NCBI GenBank assembly: GCA_963665575.2
Contig: CAXXDW010000005.1
Span: forward strand, 248,001 to 312,000
DNA length: 64,000 nucleotides
Reading direction: 5' to 3'
Origin: Rariloculus sp963665575
GTDB lineage: Bacteria; Pseudomonadota; Gammaproteobacteria; Steroidobacterales; Rariloculaceae
Of the stretch, positions 36,184 to 44,220 are shown one piece after another. Below the pieces are notes generated by a model. The model ran no database searches. It saw only the letters and a program-made list of their open reading frames with translations, and had not been told where the DNA came from. A program made the position numbers and the translations under genes. The first letter of the stretch is position 1; every line of letters starts with the position of its first letter.

Positions 36184-37095
36184 CTAGACGATGTCGGGCA
36201 TGAGCTTGTTGTGATGCGCCCAGAACCCCTTGTGCATGTCATAGAGCAGTTTGAACGGATTCTCGAACGTCCGCCGGAGGTCGTCGAGGACGCCGGTCGT
36301 GAGCATGTCCTCGGCCGTCTCGCCGAGCCTGACGTGCTCGACCATGCGTTCGAAGAGTTCCAACATGAGGTCGTGCTCGGCCTGAAGCTCGGCGCGGCCG
36401 ATGACGGGGCCGTAGCTCGGCACGAAACGGGTGCTGGCGTCGCTGAGTTCGAGCAATCGGGCGAGCGAATCGACGCGGCCGCCGAGCCAGCCGCCGCCGA
36501 ACCAGTCGAATACGGGGTCGCGGACCCGCGACACGACATCCCCGACCGCGATGATGTTGAGGTCCGGGAACGCCACGTAGAGATCGCCGTCGGTATGGGC
36601 GAGGATCATGTAGCCGTATTCGATTCTTTGTCCGCCGATGCTCGTCGTGTCCTCGGTGAAGGTCGTCTGTGCCGGTAGCGCCGCGTTGGGCAAGGGCGGC
36701 GCGTAGCGGTCTTCTGTCGGCAGGTAATAGCCTGCCGTCAGCCGCTGGCGCGTCTTTTCGTGTGCGAAGATCGTCGCGCCGCGCTCGCCGAAAGTCTCGT
36801 TGGACCCGACCTGGTCGAGGTGCCAGTGGGTGTTGAAGACCGCTGTGACCGCCCGGTCGGACAGCTCGTCGAGCGTCGCGAGCACGGCCTCGCGCGACGC
36901 GGCAGCGCCACTGTCGACCAGAACCCGGCCTTCGCCGGTCTCAAGCACGAGAATGTTGCCGCCGGCGCCCTCGATCAGCGCGAGCTCGCCGGAAAGCTGC
37001 GACACGGCCAGGCCGCCCGCCGTTGCGGCGAGACGCGGCCATGGCAGGATCGCCGCGCTCGCGAGACCCTGCAGCACTGTCCGGCGGTTGGTCAT
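36184..37095 (-). CDS. MBL-fold metallo-hydrolase with altered metal site
   Basis: A 303-residue Tat-exported metallo-beta-lactamase-fold protein (MTNRRTVLQGLASAA). The metal motif reads NTHWHLDQVGSN, that is HxHxDQ, where the common motif is HxHxDH, so the last His ligand is replaced by Gln. A second conserved segment, ILAHTDGDLYVAFPD, follows. With one ligand lost, the second metal may be absent. It lies between the DUF1552 and ankyrin genes, with gaps of 27 and 20 bases. The substrate is unknown. Confidence 0.88.
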   Translation of the reverse strand: MTNRRTVLQGLASAAILPWPRLAATAGGLAVSQLSGELALIEGAGGNILVLETGEGRVLVDSGAAASREAVLATLDELSDRAVTAVFNTHWHLDQVGSNETFGERGATIFAHEKTRQRLTAGYYLPTEDRYAPPLPNAALPAQTTFTEDTTSIGGQRIEYGYMILAHTDGDLYVAFPDLNIIAVGDVVSRVRDPVFDWFGGGWLGGRVDSLARLLELSDASTRFVPSYGPVIGRAELQAEHDLMLELFERMVEHVRLGETAEDMLTTGVLDDLRRTFENPFKLLYDMHKGFWAHHNKLMPDIV

Positions 37096-37122
37096 GCTGG
37101 CTCCCGAGGTGCCCGTTGGCGT

Positions 37123-38469
37123 TCAGACCCCGGCAATTTCACCGGTGCTGTCTGCCACGCTCGTGCGCTCCAGGCCGGCCTTGTTGACGATCGTCAGATG
37201 CAGGTTCGCAAGCGGCGTGCGTTCGGGCAGATCGATGTGCTGGCCGCCGCGAATCGTCCCGCAGCCGCCACCGACGAGGATGTTCGGCAGCGGGTAGTTG
37301 TTGTGCCGGTCGCTGTTGCTCATGTTCGAGCCGTACAGAAGCATCGAGTTGTCGAGCAGCGAACCCTCGCCGTCGGGAATCTGCGCAAGCTTGTCCACGA
37401 ATTCGGCGAAACGCTCGACGTGGTAGCGCTGAACCCTCACGAGTTTCTCTATGCGCTGGAGGTTGTTCGCGTGGTGCGACAGGGGATGGAATGCATCCGG
37501 CACGCCGATGTGGTTGTAGGTCCGGTTCGTGCCTTCGCCGACCATGAAATAGGTCGCGACGCGCGTCACGTTCGCCTGGTAGGCGAGCGCAATCAGGTCG
37601 AACATCAGGCGCAACTGCGCGTCGAAGTCCGACAGCTCGCCGATCGGCGTGTCGGGCAGGTCGATGCCGGTGAGATCGCGTTCGGAGGCCTTCGCGACAC
37701 GCCGTTCCGTCTCGCGCACGGACTCGAGGTAGTCGCTCAGGACCGCCCGGTCGCGCGGTCCGAGTTCACGCTGCAGTTCGTGGGAACGCTCGTTGATGAG
37801 ATCCAGGATGCTGCGCGTGCGCCCGGCGATGATCTGGCGTTCCTCGGGCGTGTCGCCCGCGCCGAAGAGCTGTACGAACACCTTGCGGGGATTGAACTCC
37901 ATAGGCAGAGGCGTTGTGGCATTGCGAAACGACAGCGTCGAGCTGTAGTAGCAGGCGCTGCCGCCCGAGCACGCGGCACTCTGCTGCGTCGTCTCCGACG
38001 CGACCTCGAGCGAGGGCAGCACGCTGTCCTGACCGATCCGCTCGGCGATGAGCTGGTCGATGGTCGGCGCCATCGCCGCTCCGGTCGCCTCATCGTCGGG
38101 CGAAACGCCGCTGAGCCACGTGGCCGGTACGAGCGTATGCACGGAGTTGCGCGGCGCCTTGTTCTCGAGTTCGCCGAACGAGGCGACGAAATCCTTGTAC
38201 TGCTCGAGCGGCTCGAGAATCGGACTCAGCGTGAAGTCCGCGCCCGCGCCGCTTGGCGTCCAGTGGTCCATTTCGGCGCCGTAGGGCGTGTTCCACATGA
38301 TCGCGCCATGCGGCAGGTAGAAGAAGCCGGCCTTGAGCTTCGGAGCGGCGGCCGTCTGCGCAAGGGCGGTTGCCGCGGGGACCATCGCGTCGAGCAGCGG
38401 CAGCCCCAGGGAGACGCCCGCGGCCCGGAGTACCGCGCGGCGGGAAATATGTTTCCTGGTCAGATACAT
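37123..38469 (-). CDS. DUF1552 domain protein
   Basis: A 448-residue Tat-signalled protein (RKHISRRAVLRAAGVSLGL) matching DUF1552, a family that almost always pairs with DUF1592-type cytochrome proteins. Motifs seen: FFYLPHGAIMW, NSVHTLVPATWLSGV, ASETTQQSAACSGGSACYYS and RVATYFMVGEGTNR. The alpha/beta shape resembles the alkaline phosphatase/sulfatase superfamily, as does DUF1501. It starts four bases after the DUF1592 stop, so the two are translationally linked. The role is unknown; the family is widespread in planctomycetes and some marine proteobacteria. Confidence 0.93.
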   Translation of the reverse strand: MYLTRKHISRRAVLRAAGVSLGLPLLDAMVPAATALAQTAAAPKLKAGFFYLPHGAIMWNTPYGAEMDHWTPSGAGADFTLSPILEPLEQYKDFVASFGELENKAPRNSVHTLVPATWLSGVSPDDEATGAAMAPTIDQLIAERIGQDSVLPSLEVASETTQQSAACSGGSACYYSSTLSFRNATTPLPMEFNPRKVFVQLFGAGDTPEERQIIAGRTRSILDLINERSHELQRELGPRDRAVLSDYLESVRETERRVAKASERDLTGIDLPDTPIGELSDFDAQLRLMFDLIALAYQANVTRVATYFMVGEGTNRTYNHIGVPDAFHPLSHHANNLQRIEKLVRVQRYHVERFAEFVDKLAQIPDGEGSLLDNSMLLYGSNMSNSDRHNNYPLPNILVGGGCGTIRGGQHIDLPERTPLANLHLTIVNKAGLERTSVADSTGEIAGV

Positions 38470-38473
38470 GGCG

Positions 38474-40927
38474 CTATTCCCTCTCGAACTGTCGGCCCGG
38501 TGTCGGCGCGAACGCAAGTTCTGCCGGCTCGGCTGCGCTTTGGCCGACCTCGTCGGGCACGGCCTGCATGCGAAATGCTTCGCTTTGCACGATGCCGGCG
38601 ACGATGGCCGAGAAGCGGTTGTCCTCGGCCGCTGCGGCGCGCACGACGCCGCGCACTTGCGGCATGTCGAAATACTCGAGCTCGCGCCCCAGAGCATACA
38701 TCATGAGTTTCTCGGTGAGCGCCTGCACGAACTGGTCGGAGCTTGCGAGCAACGCGTCGCGCAGTTGCACGGGGCCTTCGATTGCCCGTTCGCCGGGCAA
38801 CAGCGTGCTCGCATCGATCGGGGCCCGGGCCGCGGCGTCGTAGTCGCGCCAGCGCCCCGTGACCGTGTAGTTCTCAAGCGCAAGACCGTAAGGGTCGATG
38901 ACCCCGTGGCAGCCCTGGCAGTTCGGATTCGCGCGGTGCTGCTCGAGTCTCGCGCGAATCGTTATCGGTTCTTCCCCTTCGGGCGTCGAAAGGTTGGTTT
39001 CGACGCCGGGCGGGGGCGGGGTCGGCGGCGTACCCATGAGCTTTTCGAGCACCCACACGCCGCGCAGCACGGGCGACGTGCGGTCGCCGTACGAGGTACT
39101 GAGGAGCACGGCGCCCTTGCCGAGCAACCCGTGGCGGGTCGGGTCGTCGACCGTGACTCGCCGGAACTGCGGGCCGACCACCGAATCCACGCCGTAATGC
39201 CGCGCGAGGCGCTCGTTGAGGAAGGAGTGCCCGGCGTTCAGTAACTCGCGCACGTCGACATCGCCGAGCAGGATGCTGCTGACGAAGAACTCGATTTCCG
39301 TGGCGAAGTCCTGTCGCAGCGCCTCGGTGAACTCGAATCCGAAGAGCTGAACATCGGGCTCGACGGCGTCGAGATCATCGACATTGAGCCAGGGCAGCGC
39401 AAAGTTCGTGACCAGCGCTTCGGCACGCGGATCGGCCAGCATGCGTGTGACCTCGGCGTCGAGTATCTGCGGATCGGAGAGTCGACCCGCGTCCGCCAGC
39501 GCGAGCAACTCGTCGTCCGGTCCCTGACTCCAGAGAAAGAACGCGAGCCGTGAAGCCAGCTCGAAATCGGCGAGCGCGTAACGCTCGCCTGGCACATCCT
39601 CCTGCGGCGAAATCGTGCGATAGAGAAAGTCTGGGCTCGCAAGCACGGCGGTGGTCATGAATTCGATGCCGCCGTCGAAGCTGCCCGTTTGCTCGCGTCC
39701 CTGCTCGTAAAACGGCATGAGACGGTCGAGGTCCGTCGGTGTGACCGGCCTGCGGAACGCGCGCCTGGCGAGGTTCGCCGTGATGCGTTCTGCGCAGTCG
39801 AGTTCGCGCTCGGCGACCTCGGGCTCGCAGACGAAGAGCAGTTCGCGGCTTGCCGTGCGCGACAGGCCCGTCGATGCGTACGGCCCGATCATGTCGATGC
39901 CGCCTGCGATCGTCGGTACGCGCGGCGCGCCGGTGAAACTGAAGCTGCGAGTCGGCGAGAAGATCGAGATCTGCTCGTCGCTCGCGGCACGAGCCCGCTC
40001 GATGAAGGTGAGGATGACCTCGTGCACGCCCGCTTCGACGTGAACCGGTATGTCGGCGAAGCGCGCCATGATCTCGGCACGCCCGGGAGCGCCGCCGCGA
40101 TCGATCAGCGCGAGATCCTCTGCGCCGCCGACGCCGCCGCGCCACTGTTCGGTGCGGTCGACGAGCACGACGAGCGTGTGCTCGGTTTCCAGCGCACGCG
40201 GGTAGAGCCCCGCGCCGAGGTTTGTGACAGTGAGCCGGTACTCGCCGTCGGCCGGGAAGGTATGCGTGAACCGGATGCCGCCGCGTGTGCCGAGCGGCAT
40301 GCCGTCGACGTAGGCATTCTGCCTGTCGCTCGGCGGCGGAAAATACGCGGTCGCGACCTTGGGCTCGGGTTCGCCGACCGCGAGGTGCGCGACCGTGCTT
40401 GCGACGTTGACGTACTGCTCGACGAAGGTCGGTGAAGCCGATAGCGCGGCCGCAATGTTCGTGAAACCTTCAAGTTCAATTTCGGCGGGAAGGTGCTCGA
40501 CCGGATCGATTTCGACGCCGAGCAGCCCCTTCACGGCTTCAGCGTATTCGATGCGGCTGAGTCTTTGCGCCTGCACGTAGCCCGCGGAGCCGGGGTTCGC
40601 GGCGTCGAGTTCGCCCTCGAGCCAGCTTACGAAGTTGTCGATCTCGGGCTGGGCGGGTTGCTCGCGGTCGGGCGGCGGCATCAGCCGGCCGCGCAACTTC
40701 CCGACGACTGTCTCGAAGACCTCGGGGTGTTCGGTCACTGACTGCGCCGTCAGGCTCTCGAAGGTGAGGTCGCCGGACCGGTCGATATCGTTGTGGCAGT
40801 CTACGCAATGGGTCTGCAGCATCGCCCAGTGCCGCTCGGGCTCCCCGGCGCGGTATATCAGCACGGTACCCGCCACGGCCACGCACGTGACAACGACGGC
40901 TGTGAGGTATAGGCGCGAGCGCTGCAT
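38474..40927 (-). CDS. DUF1592/1588/1587/1585/1595 cytochrome protein
   Basis: An 817-residue multi-domain protein. After an N-terminal membrane anchor, a planctomycete-type cytochrome c domain binds heme at THCVDCHND (Cys41, Cys44, His45). Then come DUF1587 (about 118-185), a beta-sandwich region (about 190-335), DUF1595, DUF1592 (about 425-550), DUF1588 (about 580-680, with NCQGCHGVIDPYGLALENY, a second heme-like CxxCH) and DUF1585 at the C-terminus. The order is that of the family. It is the first gene of the operon with DUF1552, MBL and ankyrin. It is thought to act in electron transfer coupled to polymer or steroid oxidation, but no biochemistry is established. Confidence 0.95.
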   Translation of the reverse strand: MQRSRLYLTAVVVTCVAVAGTVLIYRAGEPERHWAMLQTHCVDCHNDIDRSGDLTFESLTAQSVTEHPEVFETVVGKLRGRLMPPPDREQPAQPEIDNFVSWLEGELDAANPGSAGYVQAQRLSRIEYAEAVKGLLGVEIDPVEHLPAEIELEGFTNIAAALSASPTFVEQYVNVASTVAHLAVGEPEPKVATAYFPPPSDRQNAYVDGMPLGTRGGIRFTHTFPADGEYRLTVTNLGAGLYPRALETEHTLVVLVDRTEQWRGGVGGAEDLALIDRGGAPGRAEIMARFADIPVHVEAGVHEVILTFIERARAASDEQISIFSPTRSFSFTGAPRVPTIAGGIDMIGPYASTGLSRTASRELLFVCEPEVAERELDCAERITANLARRAFRRPVTPTDLDRLMPFYEQGREQTGSFDGGIEFMTTAVLASPDFLYRTISPQEDVPGERYALADFELASRLAFFLWSQGPDDELLALADAGRLSDPQILDAEVTRMLADPRAEALVTNFALPWLNVDDLDAVEPDVQLFGFEFTEALRQDFATEIEFFVSSILLGDVDVRELLNAGHSFLNERLARHYGVDSVVGPQFRRVTVDDPTRHGLLGKGAVLLSTSYGDRTSPVLRGVWVLEKLMGTPPTPPPPGVETNLSTPEGEEPITIRARLEQHRANPNCQGCHGVIDPYGLALENYTVTGRWRDYDAAARAPIDASTLLPGERAIEGPVQLRDALLASSDQFVQALTEKLMMYALGRELEYFDMPQVRGVVRAAAAEDNRFSAIVAGIVQSEAFRMQAVPDEVGQSAAEPAELAFAPTPGRQFERE

Positions 40928-41063
40928 GTCGATCCGTCAGTCGGTCGGCAAGCGATCAAGTATAGGCGATCCGGGCGCGAAGGACGCAGCGATCGCGCCA
41001 CTTGCCTGTAGTATGCTGGTCGGTCCGGGGAAACCGTACGAAGCTGCACGCGCGGTGCGCCCG

Positions 41064-41129
41064 GGAGCCTCAGCCGCAGGAAGTTGCGAACACGGATCTG
41101 CAGCCGTGAACTCCTGCGGCGCAGGCTCC
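41064..41129 (+). repeat. Nested inverted repeat before PQQ gene
   Basis: Outer arms 41064-41081 and 41112-41129 are complementary at 16 of 18 positions. An inner stem, CACGG/CCGTG, sits at 41091-41095 and 41104-41108. The structure ends 30 bases before the PQQ dehydrogenase ATG and could act as an attenuator or operator. Confidence 0.6.
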
Positions 41130-41158
41130 TGGAGCGCCGCCGTCAAGGGGGCAGGGTC

Positions 41159-43033
41159 ATGGGGCGAAACAAACTGTCGATCACTCTTCTCGTACTGCTT
41201 GCGGCAGTACCCGGCTTCAGGGCCGTCCTGGCTCAATCCACGGCCATACCGGAGGATCAGGAGACGATCCACGCCGTGTCGCCGGCCTTCAGCGGCGAAG
41301 AACTCGCTGCGTGGCCGACCGACGCCTGGATTACCAACGGCGGCAATGTCTACAACCAGCGTTACTCGCCGTTGACCGGGATCAATCGCGACAACGTCGC
41401 GCGATTGAGCCCGCAATGGCGTATTGGCCTCAACGGTTCCGGTACGGCGAGCAAGTATTCGGGCCAGGCCCAGCCGCTGGTCTACGAGGGTGTCATCTAC
41501 ATCCCGACGGGCGCGAACGATGTCTTCGCGATCGCCGTCGAATCGGGAAAGATTCTCTGGACGCACGAAGCGAATCTCAGTGACGACATCACCGTGATCT
41601 GCTGCGGGTGGATGAGCCGCGGAGTCGCGATGGGCGAGGGCAGGATCTACTCCGGTCAGCTCGACGGCAAGCTCGTCGCCCTCGACCAGGCGACCGGCGA
41701 GGTCGTGTGGTCCGTGCAGGCCGAGCACAACCACGACGGCTTCAGCATTACCTCGGCGCCGCTCTACTACGACGGGATGGTCATCACCGGCTTCGCGGGC
41801 GGCGACCGGGCGAGCCGCGGCCGCGTCAAGGCCTACGATGCCGCGACGGGCGATCTTCGCTGGACCTTCTATACGATTCCCGGTCCCGGCGAGGTCGGCC
41901 ACGACACCTGGCCCGACTACAACGACACATGGCTGTACGGCGGCGGCGCCGTCTGGCAGACGCCGGCCGTGGATCCGGAACTCGGCCTCGTCTACTTCTC
42001 GACCGGCAATCCCGGACCCGACGCCAACGGGTCGGTGCGGCCCGGCGACAATCTCTTCAGCGTCTCGATCGTCGCAATCGAGGCCGAGACCGGCGAATAC
42101 CGCTGGCACTTCCAGCAGGTTCACCACGACATCTGGGACTACGACTCACCGAATCCGGTGATCCTGTTCGAAGCGGAATACGACGGCGAAATGCGCAAGG
42201 GCATCGTCGAGGTCGGCAAGACCGGCTTCGTCTATATTCTCGATCGGGAAACGGGCGAACCGCTCGTCGGCATCGAGGAACGCCCGGTCCCCCAGGAACC
42301 GCGCCAGGCGACTGCGGCAACGCAGCCCTACCCGATCGGCGAGGCCGTCGTGCCGCAGGAGATCGACATTGCGCCGGAAGGCTTCACGCTCGTGAACCAG
42401 GGGCGTATCTTCACGCCGTTCTGGGACGAATTCGTTCCGGTCAAGCCGATGGCCACCGGCGGCGCGAACTGGCCGCCGAGTTCGCACGATCCCGAGACCG
42501 ATCTCTTCTACGTCTGTGCGCACGACGGTGCGGGCGCCTTCTCGACAAGCGAAGGCGGCGTCGAGTGGGAGATGCCGACGCCGGGAGAAAGCTACTTCGG
42601 CGGGGAATATTCACGCACGGGCGTGCCGCGGCGGGGCATCTTCGCTGCCGTCGATCTCAAGACGAACCTTCTGGCCTGGCGGCGCCAATGGGAGCAGATG
42701 TGTTACGCGGGCTCGATCGTGACACGAGGCGGGCTCATCTTCGTCGGCCGCAACGACGGCCGCCTGACGGCGCTCGACAAGTCCAACGGCGAGTTGCTCT
42801 GGGAGTACGAGACGGACGCCGGGATCCATGCGGCGCCGAGCACATTCGAGCACGAGGGCAAGCAGTATCTCGTCGCGCTCTCCGCGGGTTCCTTCTTCCC
42901 GGGTACGCCGCGCGGCGACAGCGTGTGGCTCTTCACGCTTGACGGCAGGCTGGGGTCCGGTTCAGGCGTCAATGCCGCGATCGACGAGGACGCCGAAGCG
43001 ACGGCCGGGGACGACGAAACGCTCGAGCACTAG
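41159..43033 (+). CDS. PQQ-dependent alcohol dehydrogenase-like protein
   Basis: A 624-residue periplasmic quinoprotein of the methanol/ethanol dehydrogenase family. The signal peptide ends near RAVLAQ. The eight-bladed propeller has the adjacent cysteines Cys148-Cys149 (VICCGWMSRG) that form the ring disulfide near PQQ, and the active-site segment VHHDIWDYDSPNP, with the Asp base region. Tryptophan-docking type repeats occur throughout. There is no C-terminal cytochrome c domain, so it is the simple form, needing a separate electron acceptor. The ATG at 41159 is preceded by GCAGGG. No pqq synthesis genes are nearby. Confidence 0.93.
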   Translation: MGRNKLSITLLVLLAAVPGFRAVLAQSTAIPEDQETIHAVSPAFSGEELAAWPTDAWITNGGNVYNQRYSPLTGINRDNVARLSPQWRIGLNGSGTASKYSGQAQPLVYEGVIYIPTGANDVFAIAVESGKILWTHEANLSDDITVICCGWMSRGVAMGEGRIYSGQLDGKLVALDQATGEVVWSVQAEHNHDGFSITSAPLYYDGMVITGFAGGDRASRGRVKAYDAATGDLRWTFYTIPGPGEVGHDTWPDYNDTWLYGGGAVWQTPAVDPELGLVYFSTGNPGPDANGSVRPGDNLFSVSIVAIEAETGEYRWHFQQVHHDIWDYDSPNPVILFEAEYDGEMRKGIVEVGKTGFVYILDRETGEPLVGIEERPVPQEPRQATAATQPYPIGEAVVPQEIDIAPEGFTLVNQGRIFTPFWDEFVPVKPMATGGANWPPSSHDPETDLFYVCAHDGAGAFSTSEGGVEWEMPTPGESYFGGEYSRTGVPRRGIFAAVDLKTNLLAWRRQWEQMCYAGSIVTRGGLIFVGRNDGRLTALDKSNGELLWEYETDAGIHAAPSTFEHEGKQYLVALSAGSFFPGTPRGDSVWLFTLDGRLGSGSGVNAAIDEDAEATAGDDETLEH

Positions 43034-43045
43034 GAGCCTGCGCTG

Positions 43046-43984
43046 TTACTCGGGTTCGAGTTCGCCCATCCCCCTGCGGATGAACAGGCGATTGCGTTCG
43101 AAGTCGATCACGAAATCGCGTTGCCGCAGGAGTCCTGAGCCCAGAATCGCCAGTGGTGCGTCTTCGTGCAGCAGCGTCGCGAAGATTCCGAGATCCGCGA
43201 TCAGCAGATCCTCGTTCTCCCAGCTTACGTTCGACGTACGCATGGCCGTCTGCAGTCGAGCGAGAATCGGCGCGGTCTCCAGAGCGCCCGCCACCATGAG
43301 TTCCTCGCTGGGCTCCGTGGGCGTCAGGCGGAGAAACGTGGCCGCCGGAGCATTGATGAGATTCGTGCCCGAGCCGAGATCGAGCAGCGCCGGCATCGTC
43401 CGGCCGCCGATCTCGATGTCGAAGAAATACAGCGGCGCACTTGCCAGGCCGATGCTGACGGGTTCGAGGGGCACCAGCGCCCAGCCTTCGTAGGCCCGGC
43501 CGCTCAGGAGGGCGGGCTCGTACAGGCGCAGCACGCGATTCTGCGCGGAGAACCAGAGCCCATAGCGCCTCAGGAAATCGACGCCCAGTACACCGGCGAC
43601 GCCTCGCGTGGCCGGCGTCGCTTCCGGTACGGAAACCATCTTGGGGCCTAACCAGACTTCGTCCCCGACCTGAAGGCGACCGACCTGCACGACGGGATAC
43701 TTTCCGGAGGCGACCAGCCCGCGGACCGTAGCCGTAACGCCAGGCAAGGTCTCAAGCTCGAGTTCCCTCTCGGGGTCGAGGAAAAGGAACGAGATGCTTG
43801 CACCGGTATCCAGAGAAAACGGATAGGGCCCGCTGCCGTCTATGCGCACGTCCACGAGTATGCGGCCGCTGTCGGTGAGCTCGTACGGTACGGTCGTCAA
43901 CGCGCCTTCGGGGCCAAGCACTTGCGCACAACCGCCAAGCGCCAGTGCCAGCATCGAAAAAAGCGCTTTCCAACCCGGTTGCAT
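43046..43984 (-). CDS. Retropepsin-like aspartyl protease lipoprotein
   Basis: A 312-residue lipoprotein (LALGGC, Cys19) with two pepsin-like domains. The first contains the aspartyl protease motif PFSLDTGASISF (Asp59-Thr-Gly). The second has ALLDLGSGTNL (Asp202-Leu-Gly), with the Thr of DTG replaced by Leu. The domain architecture resembles the retropepsin-like proteins of proteobacteria. It could be an active periplasmic protease or a non-catalytic relative. It converges with the PQQ gene with only a 12-base gap. Confidence 0.85.
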   Translation of the reverse strand: MQPGWKALFSMLALALGGCAQVLGPEGALTTVPYELTDSGRILVDVRIDGSGPYPFSLDTGASISFLFLDPERELELETLPGVTATVRGLVASGKYPVVQVGRLQVGDEVWLGPKMVSVPEATPATRGVAGVLGVDFLRRYGLWFSAQNRVLRLYEPALLSGRAYEGWALVPLEPVSIGLASAPLYFFDIEIGGRTMPALLDLGSGTNLINAPAATFLRLTPTEPSEELMVAGALETAPILARLQTAMRTSNVSWENEDLLIADLGIFATLLHEDAPLAILGSGLLRQRDFVIDFERNRLFIRRGMGELEPE

Positions 43985-44220
43985 CCTTCCGACGATGTCG
44001 ATGAACTTTGAACAGTACGGTATCAGTATAGTGCGCTGCCGGTTGGCCTCGCACAATATCGCGGAAAGCTCCGCCCTGAACGCCGTCGCTTTCCTGCCGG
44101 GCCGGAGGTCGCGGTGTCGCGCGCGTGTGGGGTTGATGGGTCGTGAACGGCCGCGTTGACACAACTGTTGCCGCGTGATCTATTGCTTCCAGCCACTGAA
44201 CTTCCCGGGGAAACATCACG

